DNA from: Ficedula albicollis
Taxonomy: Eukaryota; Chordata; Aves; Passeriformes; Muscicapidae
DNA length: 64,000 nucleotides
Direction of reading: 5' to 3'
Assembly: GCF_000247815.1 (NCBI RefSeq)
Contig: NW_004775932.1
Span: forward strand, 375,103-439,102
Position 1 is the stretch's first letter. Each line of letters opens with the position of its first letter. Below the pieces are notes generated by a model. That model made no database searches. It had not been told where the DNA came from and saw only the letters and a program-made list of their open reading frames with translations. This document shows positions 13,386-25,300 of the stretch, one piece after another. A program made the translations under genes and the position numbers.

Positions 13386-14860
13386 TTGCCTGGCTGCTTA
13401 GACTGGCAGAATACCTGCTTCAGCATATACCACGTGAACACAGTGCTGAAGGAGCCTCTCTGTCTCCCTCAGCTCAGGTGGGAAACCCTCCCCTGCCTTA
13501 AAGAGGGAGAGTCTGATGGTGCTGCAGTGGAACCCACATTACATCTGTCTAGGTTCCAGCTGAACCACAAGGGCAGTCGCAGAGAGCAGCAGTCGCCCCT
13601 GTGGAAACTAAGAAGTCTAAGATGAAAAAGCACCTAGTTAAAAAGAATAAGGAAAGAGGGCCCTCACAACCTGCCGGGGAGCTGGAGATGGAGATCATCA
13701 CTGAGTCGCTATCATGTGAAAGTCTCCGTAAGACATTGTACAAAGGGGCGTGAGGCTAATACAGCTTGGGTACTTGGGTCTAAGACATTATGGGTACAGG
13801 TGTGCAACTGGATGGTACTTAAGCAATGAATTTGGGACCCTTGACCTAGGTGTCAGGTCTGAATCAGGTATTTGTAAGGGAGCTCCTTCCCTCTGGGAGG
13901 CTTTTAATGAGTGTAAGAGAGAGGTTTGTCCACAAAGACAGAATGCAGGAGCACCACCATAGAATGCACTGGAAGACCCCTGAGAAAGGAATCCAGCAGC
14001 TGAGAGAAGTGGCAGTATTGGAGGTTCTCTTCAGGAGGCTTTTAATGAGTGTAAGAGAGAGGTTTGTCCACAAAGACAGAATGCAGGAGCACCACCATAG
14101 AATGCACTGGAAGACCCCTGAGAAAGGAATCCAGCAGCTGAGAGAAGTGGCGGTATTGGAGGTTCTCTTCAGGAGGGGCAGACAGCATGATAATGACCCT
14201 GACAAGGTCAGGTGCACAGGGCAGATGTGGAATCTGGCAAACCTGGGGCCATCTCAATATACCACATTCATTGCAATGATTAATGCTGACAACAACCAAG
14301 AGACAGGTTCTGTTGCCAACAAACTCATAAATTTTGAGAGTATGATCAATAGCCTGATGCAGGCCAATGTCTCTGCTGCAATTTAGAGCCTCCAAGAGGA
14401 GCTGAGGAGATGAGGGAGGAGATGAGGAGGAACAGTTCCCATATGACACCTGTTCAAGTCACAGGCCCCAAAATCAGAGCCCAGCATCCACCAGATAGGG
14501 AGAGAGGGTACACCCCACAAACTGACCTGTGGTTCGTTCTGTGTAATCATGGGAAAGACATGGGAAAGTGGGATGGGAAACCCACTTCTGTCTTGGCAGC
14601 ATGGGTGTGTAGACTCAGGGAGGGAAACCCTAACTGAGGAAACTCCACTAAAGTCAAGGTAGCCTCAACCTCCCATGACCAAGGTGCAGGGTATTACAGA
14701 AGGGAGGATGATCTGTCAGATCCCCTTGAAGGAACATTTACAATGTATGCCCAGGAAAGGAATAGTAACCAGGGCTAGAGGGGCCCTGCCTCTAGCCAGG
14801 GAGAGGCAGGGGAAAATTGAGTCTTTTGGATGGTGTGGATCCGATGGCTGGCACATCAGA
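13386..14860 (+). pseudogene. gag-like remnant of the retrovirus
   Basis: Upstream of the protease, fragments in several frames have gag-like character. There is an acidic and polar stretch around 13640-13740, a 178-codon open frame at 13850-14386 containing a capsid-like segment (RCTGQMWNLANLGPSQY and downstream), and a later tryptophan-rich piece at 14521-14630. Stops separate the parts, for example before 13750 and after 14386. A 138-bp duplication sits inside the longest frame. The call rests on position directly 5' of protease and on general composition. I see no zinc knuckle, so boundaries of matrix, capsid and nucleocapsid cannot be given. Confidence 0.6.
13901..14176 (+). repeat. In-frame tandem duplication in gag, 138 bp x 2
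   Basis: CTTTTAATGAGTGTAAGAGA starts at 13901 and again at 14039. The period is 138 bp, exactly 46 codons, so the open frame at 13850-14386 runs through both copies. The copies are nearly identical (GGCAGTATTGG versus GGCGGTATTGG). Confidence 0.92.
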
Positions 14861-14863
14861 GCC

Positions 14864-15375
14864 ACAGAAATATGAGGCATTAGTTGATACTGGTTCACGG
14901 TGTACCTTAATACCATCAGGACATGTGGGGACATAACCTGTTTCCGTTGCTGGGGTGACAGGGGGATCACAGGAATAGGCATTAGTTGATACTGGTTCAC
15001 GGTGTACCTTAATACCATCAGGACATGTGGGGACATAACCTGTTTCCGTTGCTGGGGTGACAGGAGGATCGCAGGAATGAACTCTGTTAGAAGCTGAGGT
15101 GAGCCTGACAGGGAAAGAGCGGCAGAAGCATCCAATTGAGATTGGCCCAGAGGCATCACGTATTTTGGGCATAGACTTCCTCTGGAACGGTTATTACAAA
15201 GATCCAAAGGGACTCAGGTGGGCTTTTGGAATAGCTGCTGAAGAGACAGAGAGCATTAAGGAGTTGAACACCTTGCCTGAACTGTCAGAAAACCCATCTG
15301 CAGTGGGACTCCTGAAGGTGGAAGAGCAACAAGCGCCAATTACCACTGCCAGCAGTATTGAACGAATCGAGATGC
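14864..15375 (+). pseudogene. Retroviral aspartic protease remnant
   Basis: The retropepsin motif V-D-T-G-S is encoded with its GAT at 14886 and again at 14988, followed by TLIPSGHVG. A TAA stop directly after that segment and a TGA stop a little further on break the frame. The next piece, from 15099 to 15380, is open and leads into the reverse transcriptase region but ends in a stop, so a frame change is needed to continue. A third protease motif copy (GAT at 15557) arises from the 569-bp duplication. All copies share the post-motif TAA, so the stop predates the copying. No activity is possible. Confidence 0.85.
14877..15080 (+). repeat. Tandem duplication over the protease motif, 102 bp x 2
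   Basis: GCATTAGTTGATACTGGTTC starts at 14877 and again at 14979. Units end CAGGAATAG and CAGGAATGA. The period is 102 bp, 34 codons. Confidence 0.92.
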
Positions 15376-16099
15376 TGTGATCCCCATCCACAAGGAGAGC
15401 CAAGGGGTGGTCAGCAAAACCCACTCACCTTTCAACAGCCCCATCTGGCCCGTGTGCAAATCTGAAGGAGAATGGAGACTGACTGTGGACTACCATGCAT
15501 TGAATGAGGTGACTCCACCGCTGAGCGCTTCCACACAGAAATATGAGGCATTAGTTGATACTGGTTCACAGTGTACCTTAATACCATCAGGACATGTGGG
15601 GACATAACCTGTTTCCGTTGCTGGGGTGACAGGAGGATCGCAGGAATGAACTCTGTTAGAAGCTGAGGTGAGCCTGACTGGGAAAGAGCGGCAGAAGCAT
15701 CCAATTGAGATTGGCCCAGAGGCATCACGTATTTTGGGCATAGACTTCCTCTGGAACGGTTATTACAAAGATTCAAAGGGACTCAGGTGGGCTCTTGGAA
15801 TAGCTGCTGAAGAGACAGAGAGCATTAAGGAGTTGAACACCTTGCCTGAACTGTCAGAAAACCCATCTGCAGTGGGACTCCTGAAGGTGGAAGAGCAACA
15901 AGCGCCAATTACCACTGCCAGCAGTATTGAACGAATCGAGATGCTGTGATCCCCATCCACAAGGAGAGCCAAGGGGTGGTCAGCAAAACCCACTCACCTT
16001 TCAACAGCCCCATCTGGCCCGTGTGCAAATCTGAAGGAGAATGGAGACTGACTGTGGACTACCATGCATTGAATGAGGTGACTCCACCGCTGAGCGCTG
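14979..16099 (+). repeat. Tandem duplication over protease and RT start, 569 bp x 2
   Basis: The block beginning GCATTAGTTGATACTGGTTC at 14979 recurs at 15548, and a second marker (GAGCCTGACAGGGAAAGAGC near 15101, with ACTGGG at 15670) shows the same 569-bp spacing. The first copy is cut off after CTGAGCGCTT near 15530 and joins a short bridge before the second. The second reads on as CTGAGCGCTGCCGTGCCGG, so only it continues into the rest of the RT. The copies differ at scattered single bases. Confidence 0.92.
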
Positions 16100-16572
16100 C
16101 CGTGCCGGACATGCTGGAACTCCAGTACGAGCTGGAGTCCAAGGCAGCAAGGTGATATGCCACCATTGACATCGCCAATGCGTTTTTTTCCATTCCTTTG
16201 GCAGCAGAGTGCAGGCCTCAGTTTGCTTTCACCTGGAGGGGCGTGCAGTACACCTGGAACCGACTGCCCCAGGGATGGAAACACAGCCCCACCATCTGCC
16301 ACGGACTGATCCAGGCTGCACTGGAAAAGGGTGAGGCTCCAGAACATTTGCAGTACATCGATGACATCATTGTGTGGGGGAACACGGCAATGGAAGTATT
16401 TGAGAAAGGAGAGAAGATCATCCAGATTTTGCTGGGAGCTGGCTTCACCATCAAGAAAAGCAAAGTCAAAGGACCTGCCCAAGAGATCCAGTTCCTGGGA
16501 GTGAAGTGGCAAGACAGACAGCATCAGATTCCCACTGGCACCCCGACTACCAGTGCTGGGGTGGATGTTTAA
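15377..16572 (+). pseudogene. Reverse transcriptase remnant
   Basis: This is the polymerase core of the retrovirus. The early block TVDYHALNEV appears twice because of the duplication (ends near 15530 and 16099). The intact downstream part is open from 16156 to 16572 and includes FFSIPL, RLPQGWKHSP and the catalytic Y-I-D-D at 16353-16364, where many retroviruses have YxDD. A TGA stop at 16153-16155 sits where a tryptophan would be expected. After QIPTG near 16540 the sequence jumps to unrelated residues and stops, so the thumb and connection part is deleted. The frame of the following RNase H is shifted relative to this one. Confidence 0.92.
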
Positions 16573-16739
16573 AGGAAAGGTTCTCTCTACCCACCACACC
16601 ACCAATGCCACATGGAGCAAGTGGATTGCCCTTATCACGCAGTGCACCAGTTAGAAAAACCAAATTGCTCTGGGATTTTGGAAATAATTACAAACTGGCC
16701 AGAAGGTGAAAATTTTGGTTTCACTGACAAAAGCAGAAG

Positions 16740-17237
16740 CAAGTGACCCGGGCTGAAGAAGCCCCACCGTACAACCAACTGCCAGCAGACGAAGCATGCT
16801 ACACCCTTTTCACCGACGGCTCCTGCCGCATTGTGGGAATGAACCGGAAGTGAAAAGCAGCCGTGTGGAGCCCCACACGGCAGGTGGCACAAGCTACTGA
16901 AGGAGAAGGTGGATCGAGTCAACTTGCTGAGCTCAAAGCCGTTCAGCTGGCCTTGGACATTGCTGAGAGAGAGAAATGGCCAAAGCTCTACCTTTACACT
17001 GATTCATGGATGGTAGCCAATGCTCTGTGGGGGTGGCTGGAGAGGTGGAAAAAGGCTGACTGGCAACGTAGAGGAAAACCAATCTGGGCTGCTGATGAGT
17101 GGAAAGACATTGCCACTTGGGTAGAGAAGCTACCCGTGAAAGTCCGTCATGTGGATGCCCATGTTCCCAAGAGTCGGGCTAATGAAGAACACCGGCATAA
17201 GGAGCAGGTAGATCAGGCTGCACAGATAGAGGTGTAA
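16740..17237 (+). pseudogene. RNase H remnant
   Basis: F-T-D-G-S at 16809-16823 gives the first catalytic aspartate. LAELKAVQLAL gives the glutamate helix around 16924-16955, and Y-T-D-S at 16995-17006 the next aspartate. HVDAH follows near 17148, and the frame ends in TAA at 17235-17237. A TGA at 16851-16853 interrupts it shortly after the first motif. A minus-strand relative of the same segment lies at 45354-45681. Confidence 0.9.
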
Positions 17238-17420
17238 AAGATAAACTTAGATTGGCAACACAAGGGAGAATTGTTCCTAGCCTGATGGGCCCACGATGCC
17301 TCAGGTCATCAGGGAAGAGATGCCACCTATGAGTGGACACGAGACCGAGGGGTGGATCTAACCATGGACAGTATTTCCCAGGTTATCCATGACTGTGACA
17401 CGTGTGCTGCCATCAAGCAG
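17238..17420 (+). pseudogene. Integrase N-terminal zinc finger, truncated
   Basis: An HHCC zinc-binding arrangement is visible: His codons at 17292-17294 and 17307-17309 and C-D-T-C with cysteines at 17394-17396 and 17403-17405. A TGA at 17283-17285 lies just before the first His. Immediately after the second Cys pair (CAAIKQ) the sequence changes into LTR sequence near 17421. The catalytic core and any gene downstream of pol are therefore missing. Confidence 0.85.
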
Positions 17421-17851
17421 CTTGCTGTTTTTCCGAGCGTCCGCCTCTCCTCCATCTCTTCCCATTTGGGACACAGCCACCATCATCCCCGATGTCCCTG
17501 CAGTTGTGCAGGGATCGTCGCATCTGCCCCTGTCCACTGGGAACCTGTCAGAGCTCAGTGCCAATGGTGACCGTAACCGCACCAGAGGGGAAAAGTACCC
17601 AGGACCAAAAGAACTACTGGGTTCCTGTTCTGTTTGTTGTTAATTTCATAGATGCTGTTGTTTTGTTTGCCTTGTTATATATATATATATATACTAGTAA
17701 AGAACTGTTATTCCTGTTCCCATATCATAAGGGCCTGAGAGCCCCTTAATTTTCAAAATTATACTAATTCAGAGGGAGGGATTTTCTTTCTCCATTCCAA
17801 GGGAAGGCCCTGCTTTTTCCCTAGCACACCTGTCTTTTTCAAACCAGGACA
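17421..17851 (+). mobile_element. 3' part of the LTR of the plus-strand retrovirus
   Basis: The block matching the solo LTR at 37760-38555 includes GGGACACAGCCACCATCATC, AACCTGTCAGAGCTCA, a TATATATA run at 17678-17693, CTAGTAAAGAACTGTTATTC (AGTAAA is a possible poly(A) signal) and the terminal AAACCAGGACA. The first half of the LTR is missing because integrase sequence is joined straight to it. The flank after the LTR is CCAGG; I did not find a matching upstream CCAGG followed by an LTR start. Confidence 0.88.
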
Positions 17852-18761
<910 letters not shown>

Positions 18762-19100
18762 TATATATATTTATTTTTTTTTTTTTTAAGCATTGGCTTA
18801 AGATTTTAAGAATACCACAGAAGGCAGAGTTCAGGCCACAAAATAAAGGACAGCATATTGGACTCTCCTCATAACGACAGGCAGCAGCAGCAAAACTACA
18901 TTAATCCCACACTCCATGAAGCTTCAAAGCATCCAACTAGATGTGCTGTTTCTAAGCCTTACTCATCTTCTGACCCCACCACATGCAGAGTATTTGGCAC
19001 TGTGTACATGGGGAAGATGGAGAAGAGACGGTGATGGAGGCTTCCCTGGTCTGTCACCACATTGAGTGGTGACAGTCCAAAGAAATATGCCTAAAACTTC
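18762..19100. other. Unique spacer between two poly-C blocks
   Basis: About 340 bp of ordinary unique sequence. No gene or repeat seen. Confidence 0.6.
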
Positions 19101-19320
<220 letters not shown>

Positions 19321-22300
19321 ATTATGAGGAGGATGTGACCTCAGGGATGCAAAATTAGCTTTAGAAGATTTCTTACAAAACTAAATCTACGTGGTTTCAA
19401 ACGTGCTATGTGTTTTGAGGGCTTTATTCACCCCCTCCTTCATTTCAATTTATTTAAAATTAACTTACATTGTCACCTACACTTAAGCAGAAACCATTGC
19501 CATGGTAACACTGGCAGTCGTCTAAATCCAGCATATGATGTGAGCAACACAAACGAGTCCCTGTAGAAAGGGAAACTGGCACCACACACACACAGTTCTC
19601 CAAGGATTTCATAATGGGAGAGCAGAGGTGGGAGCAGCCCTTGCTGCTGCCACCCCAGGAGGCACCACAGCTCTTGACTGCAAGGCACCCCTTGTCTTTC
19701 TCCCTTCTCAGGTGTGAAAGTAGCTGAAAATAGAGAGACCAAAGCTCCATAATGAGCTGGGGAAAGTATGGCCTCAGAGCTGACCCCAGCACTGATGCAT
19801 CTGAAAAATCTCAGCAGAAGCACACGCCCTCTTAGTTTGCTGGCAGTGTGAGGTGAAAGATGGAGTGTGGTACACATTGTCTTCCCCCATCTCTGCATTT
19901 AGTGCCCAGTCATCCTGTTTGAAAGGCTGGCCCCTCCCCATTACTCCCACACTGCTGATGTCCCACTGTCAGCTTGCTGGCCTGCCATGGGCAGAGTTGT
20001 GACTCAAAGGCCAAGGCAGCATCATCGTGACTTGCACAGAGTTGGTCATACCCAGAACCAGAGGTACCATCAGGGTGAAGCAGGTTTGCTACCATCACTT
20101 ATCATCCCATGATTTTGATGTCTGTGGGATGTACCAAATTGTTGGCCCTCTTGGCTAAAATATCCAAGTCACCCACATAAGAGCTGTAGTACTCATCCAT
20201 TCAGTTCCTACACTCCTCCTGACTCTGCCTGTACCTCTTAGCCCTGAAATGTAGGGTAAGAAGAGGTTCAGTCTTCACAATTACCTCTGCCATTTCCTTT
20301 ATGGCTCAGTTCATTACTGCTTTCATGTAATGAAAAACTACTTGTAAGACTGAAGTGAGACATGCACATCATTTCCCATGGACCACTTAGCTGCTATCAG
20401 AATAGCAACAATTGCTGATTTGGGCTGGAGCTGAAACAAAGATACCATTCCTTCACTTTTTGCCCAATGCATCTGATGAAAATTATTCCACATGGCACCC
20501 TCACAGACAGAAATTCTCTTTAGAGCACTTATTTCCCTTCCATCTATGTGACTTACCTATGTATTCACAGGCTTTTCAGGATTTTAGTTTTAGTCCCTGA
20601 CTCTCTGAATCCCAGGTTTTGTGGAATTTCTGTGTTCATAAATCCCTGCAAAGGGTTGATTTAACCATGGAAACAAGATTAGATCTGAAAAGAGGGAATT
20701 TAAATAATAGATACTAACCTGCCATTATCCTACAAAATAAGGTGAGGTTTTTACAGCTGATAAGGCCAAAATAAAGGCTGCATTTTTCTGTCCTTTTCCT
20801 CTTCATATAGAGAAATCTTACAGACTGCTACATCAACAGTCCCAGAGTTTACAGTGGAGCTTTTTATGACAAAGGTGTCAGAATCTAGCATCGGAATTTA
20901 AGGAAGGCAGAAGCTATTTTTGTAAAACTGTCATTTGATCTTCTTGGACTATTTCTATCCAAGTATTGTGAGGATACATATAGCAACATATAGCCTTTTT
21001 GATTAGAGCTCCTCTGCTTCCTATGTTTAAAATTTGCTGGTAGTTTTGGCTAATCAAATAATCAAGGAATGGACTAAATAAAGTGTGGTTGTTGACATTT
21101 AAATAAATAAATAAAATAAACAAGAGCAACACTAGCTACCAAAAAAAAAAATTGCCTACCAGTGATGACTTTCCAGCTTTTGCAGCTCTCATTTCAACTG
21201 TGATTGCCTCCTCCAGATATTTTTTAAATCCATATAGATGCACATATTGGACCAGATAGTCTCCTACTTGTGATCTCTGGAGATTTCAGATTTTGAGCTC
21301 TGTGGAAGCTCTGAAACTTACTGCTTCTGCTCACTTCCTGTTAGCTTGGCAAACTAAATCGCACCAAAACTGTGTCTTCCAGTTGAATTTCTGGTATTTG
21401 AACATTTTTATCTAGCTACACAATTAGTGACAATGTACGATCATTAATGGTTGTATTCAAAATTTCAAAGTTTATTCTTAATATTCCTACCTCCCTATCC
21501 ACACGTGAACCTCCCAGCAGGATGAGACTTCTGCTGGTAGCTGAACCTGATTCACAGTGAAGTAAGTTAGGACATGGTAGCTTTTGAAAGTGTTCCTACT
21601 ATGCATGGTAGTAGGCAGTGATGGGCAGACACATAATTTCCAGTTCTCCACTGTCCCAAACTTTACATAATTTCATTAAAACCATCAGAAATCAAATAAA
21701 AATTGGACCAAATCAGAATGGCACACCTTTCCAACTGCTTTGTCCTGGTGTGAGTGACTGCATAATATGCCAGTCCAATAGGAAATCAGCTTTATATTTT
21801 TACCATTTAAGAGGGGATTTTAGCAATCCTCTGGGCTCCTGTTGAAATGGCCCACATAGGAGCAGAGAAGGAGAATGAAACTTTCTGCCTATGATTCAGG
21901 GCTTGCTATTTATTTATTTTAGTTTCTTTTTTTCAGACTTCACCAATATTCTCTATCCAGAAAGTTTAGAAGTCATCAGAAAAAATTAACCTTTGGCCAG
22001 AGACAGTTCTGCTACCAGGGAGAAGCTGGAGTAGGAGAGAAGGTCATGGGAGGCTGCCAAGTATGTTCAAGCTGTACTCAACAATTCTGTGACGCAAACA
22101 ACATCCTGCGCCCTTGTCAGACAGCATTCCTACCTGCACAAACAGATGTAGGAGCTCTGCTTTTGGGCTCTGCGCAGTCATGCATCCTAATCCCAAATGA
22201 GTGCCCAACATGCCATCATTTCTCATCATCCCCCACCTTTAAAAGTGTCTCTATCAATTTAGTCTCCAGCATGTTTTGCTCGCAATAACAAACCAAGGAA

Positions 22301-25300
22301 TTAGCTTTTTTGGAAACTGCCTTTCTCCTTAAGCACTTGGTAGCTGCAAGAAGTTCAGTAGTCCGGAGTCCTTATCTGTAATGCCAAACTTATATTCTAA
22401 CCCCTTACAGCCCCAATGCCACATTCAATCAAAAAAGCCTGGGAAGGATCCCTGCTTTGCTAATGTCTGTGCATTATGTCTTCTACAGATAAAAGCATAA
22501 AAGCGTCAAATTTTCATACATCCATCAAATTCAGGAGAACTAGGCCTTTATTCACACACAGGAAAAACAAAAAGCAGTGCGAAAGACTAGTCCGGGAGAC
22601 TACACAGAAAATGCAGTATTCCAGTCCCTGACCCAGAATGTGTTTATTTCATATACGACATTCACTTATCACCTTTTATATATACATATTTAAATTTATA
22701 TATTTACATATGAATGGTGCATGCATATATGTGTACATATATATGAATATATTTCTTCTGAAAGAAATAGCACAATATAAGAAATAATACTACCTGCAAC
22801 TGGGAGAGATCAGTTTTTCTGTGGAAGATGGAAGAGCCTATATGAGAATGAAAGTAGTTGCTACCACCTGAGACACATAACCCACAATAACTAGTATGCT
22901 ATGAAAGACTTCAAGAGAGAAGACATTATGCTTCACAGCTCAGATGAAAAGTATGCATACAATCAGTTTAAGAGACCAGCTTTACTCTGCAACTGGTTAG
23001 TAACTGAATATGCCCAATTACAACACATCAGAGGAGAAGAAATAAATTGAGAAGCACATGTCACTCAGTCACCTTTGCCCATTCATCCATAGGCTAAATG
23101 AAGGAACTGACCATGCAATGTTTAGCTTGCTTATTTATAGAACTAAGCATGTCTCATTTAACTCTTAGCCTTAGCAGGTATGTCAAATAGGGTGAGACAT
23201 GATGAATAACAGTTCTGGCAAAACCTGAAGCATGTTTCTAAACAAGATGCTTTCTTTACTGAAAAAGTGAATAATAACAGATGATGATAAAAATGGTAAA
23301 AGTTCATTTTTCATTTTATTGGTATAGTACCCATCTGATTATTTTTCCAAGCACTTTACCGAGCAGAGCTCTATGGGAAGCAAGATGGGGAGATACAAGG
23401 TGTGTGGCATACTGTATAATAAGGCTAAAAGACTGGGCTGAAAATAACTGGGAGGTCCCTCCTTACTCCCTCTGTGCAGGTGCAGTTGAATACCAATGCA
23501 GAGATCATATAGGAGATTCTTGAAATTACCTAAGGAGGTGGTAAAAGAAAGGATTTGTTTAATGAACTATTAAATAAGGTAAAAGCTTCTATTGCATATT
23601 GATCTGAAAAGGTGGCTCCAGTTACTAGGAAGATGCGCACACAGGCTGCTAAAATGAGTCTATCTTGTCCTAGCTATAGACCTTCTTTGCCATTTAGGTG
23701 GTATTTGAAGTGAGACAGGAATAAAAGCAGTTTCTGAGCCATCTGAAGGCGTATTTCTGACACCTCAGGTCAACTGTCATTTGATTTCCAGGGCAGACAT
23801 ATAACTACTCTATGTGGAATTTATTTAGTAAAAAGCAAGTCCCAGGCAGGGTATCCGTGCTTGGTTTCTCATACAGCGTTCATCAGAATAGCACTGCCAT
23901 TTTCAAGCCACATGGATAATTTCTTACCTGTGGTCTGGCCTCAGCTGCCTGAACTCCACTGGGAAGATAAAAAGCAGGGAACAAATTAACTGCCAGTAAT
24001 TTCTGCAGCTAGCTGCAGTACATTTACGATTTTTTTTTTTTTTTTTTTTGGCCCAGACCACTTGGAATTAGCAGTTTTTCCTTTTCAGTTTATGGCCTAG
24101 AAAAGCAAGGCTGTTCTTGAGGGAATGTTAAACTTCCTTATATATTCCAACAACAATCCAAAGGATTGTCTCCAAAGGAGCACATAAGACCTATGGCAAA
24201 ATCTGGAGCTGAAGTTCTATTGCCTGAAACTTCTTCCAACTTCAACAGTATGCAACAACAAAAGGCTACTAAATCTCTTTAGGAAATTATGGTATATAGA
24301 TAGTATTTCTTTTTCCTTTATTTCTCACAGCTTTTTTCCCAGGCCTTCAGTACAATGAGACCATCAGCAAATTTTGAGAGAGGTGCACAAGGCAAAAACA
24401 TATTACTTATTGGTCCACTGTTTCAATAAGAAATTATTTCTCAGGAAGACCACCATGTCAAATATTATTTACATCTCCAGGAGCATACCTCCCCATTTCC
24501 TTAGTACACTGAATGAAAGAAAAGACAGAAGATGTAGTATGAATATTAGAAAAAGACCAGCTGTCTACAACGTTGTGAAATAAATTCCCTGGGAGAATAT
24601 AACAGGTCTCTCACTGGAACATCTAAGGTGTAGCAGGGAATGCATTAACAGAGGGGCAGCAGAAAAATATCTTAATCTCACAGATGGGTCAGATGACCTA
24701 AAAAGGTTTTATCCTCTAATACATAGGATTTGGTGTTACATGGGGTTTTTTTCCTCAGTATTCTTCTTCTCCACCTGATTGCAAATCCCATTCAAATGCA
24801 TATTTCTCCTGCATAATGCAACCTATAAAACAGTACTCACCAATTATCTTAGCCATTTAATACATACAGAGTCTGTCCTTTTGGAATGGTATAAGCCTAT
24901 ATTTTCCCTGGATATGTCATTAGAATTGAAGTGTCACTATGCTTTTGATGATTTGCACAAAATAAGAAGACAGGAAATGGACTGGAAATGTGTTAATTAT
25001 ATTTTAACTTTGCAATGCAAGTCAGAAAATATTAACAAGACTGAAATTTCAATTATTAATTACATAATCAGTAACATAATGCAGTTTTGTAGTCTAATTC
25101 AGACACATTCTTGAATAATTTAATTCTGAAAATGGTATGACACAAAGGGCTTGGATCGGAATGAAATCAAGCAGTAGTGGGAATTTAATAGTCTCAGGCC
25201 AAGAAATCAAAATTATTTTCTCTTCTCCATCTTTCAATTCAAAAGTTCTTCCATGATAAAAATAATATTAGAAAACAAAATTTCAGCATAATATCTCATC

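Larger units (their letters stand above)
13386..17851 (+). mobile_element. Decayed endogenous retrovirus, ERVL-like, plus strand
   Basis: The order gag-like, protease, reverse transcriptase, RNase H, integrase N-terminus, LTR end is that of a retroviral provirus read on the plus strand. The LTR tail ends ...AAACCAGGACA at 17851, the same terminus as the solo LTR at 37760-38555. No 5' LTR is visible, so the left edge near 13.4 kb is approximate. Every coding segment carries stops or frame changes, and two blocks are missing: the region between reverse transcriptase and RNase H, and everything from mid-integrase to mid-LTR. Three duplications lie inside it. The class III-like assignment rests on the 5-bp TSDs of related LTRs in the window. 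It cannot encode functional proteins. Confidence 0.9.

Noticed and set aside
13386..17851. Possible intact retrovirus
   Set aside because: Multiple stops (for example 16153, 16851, 17235, 17283), two deletions and no 5' LTR.
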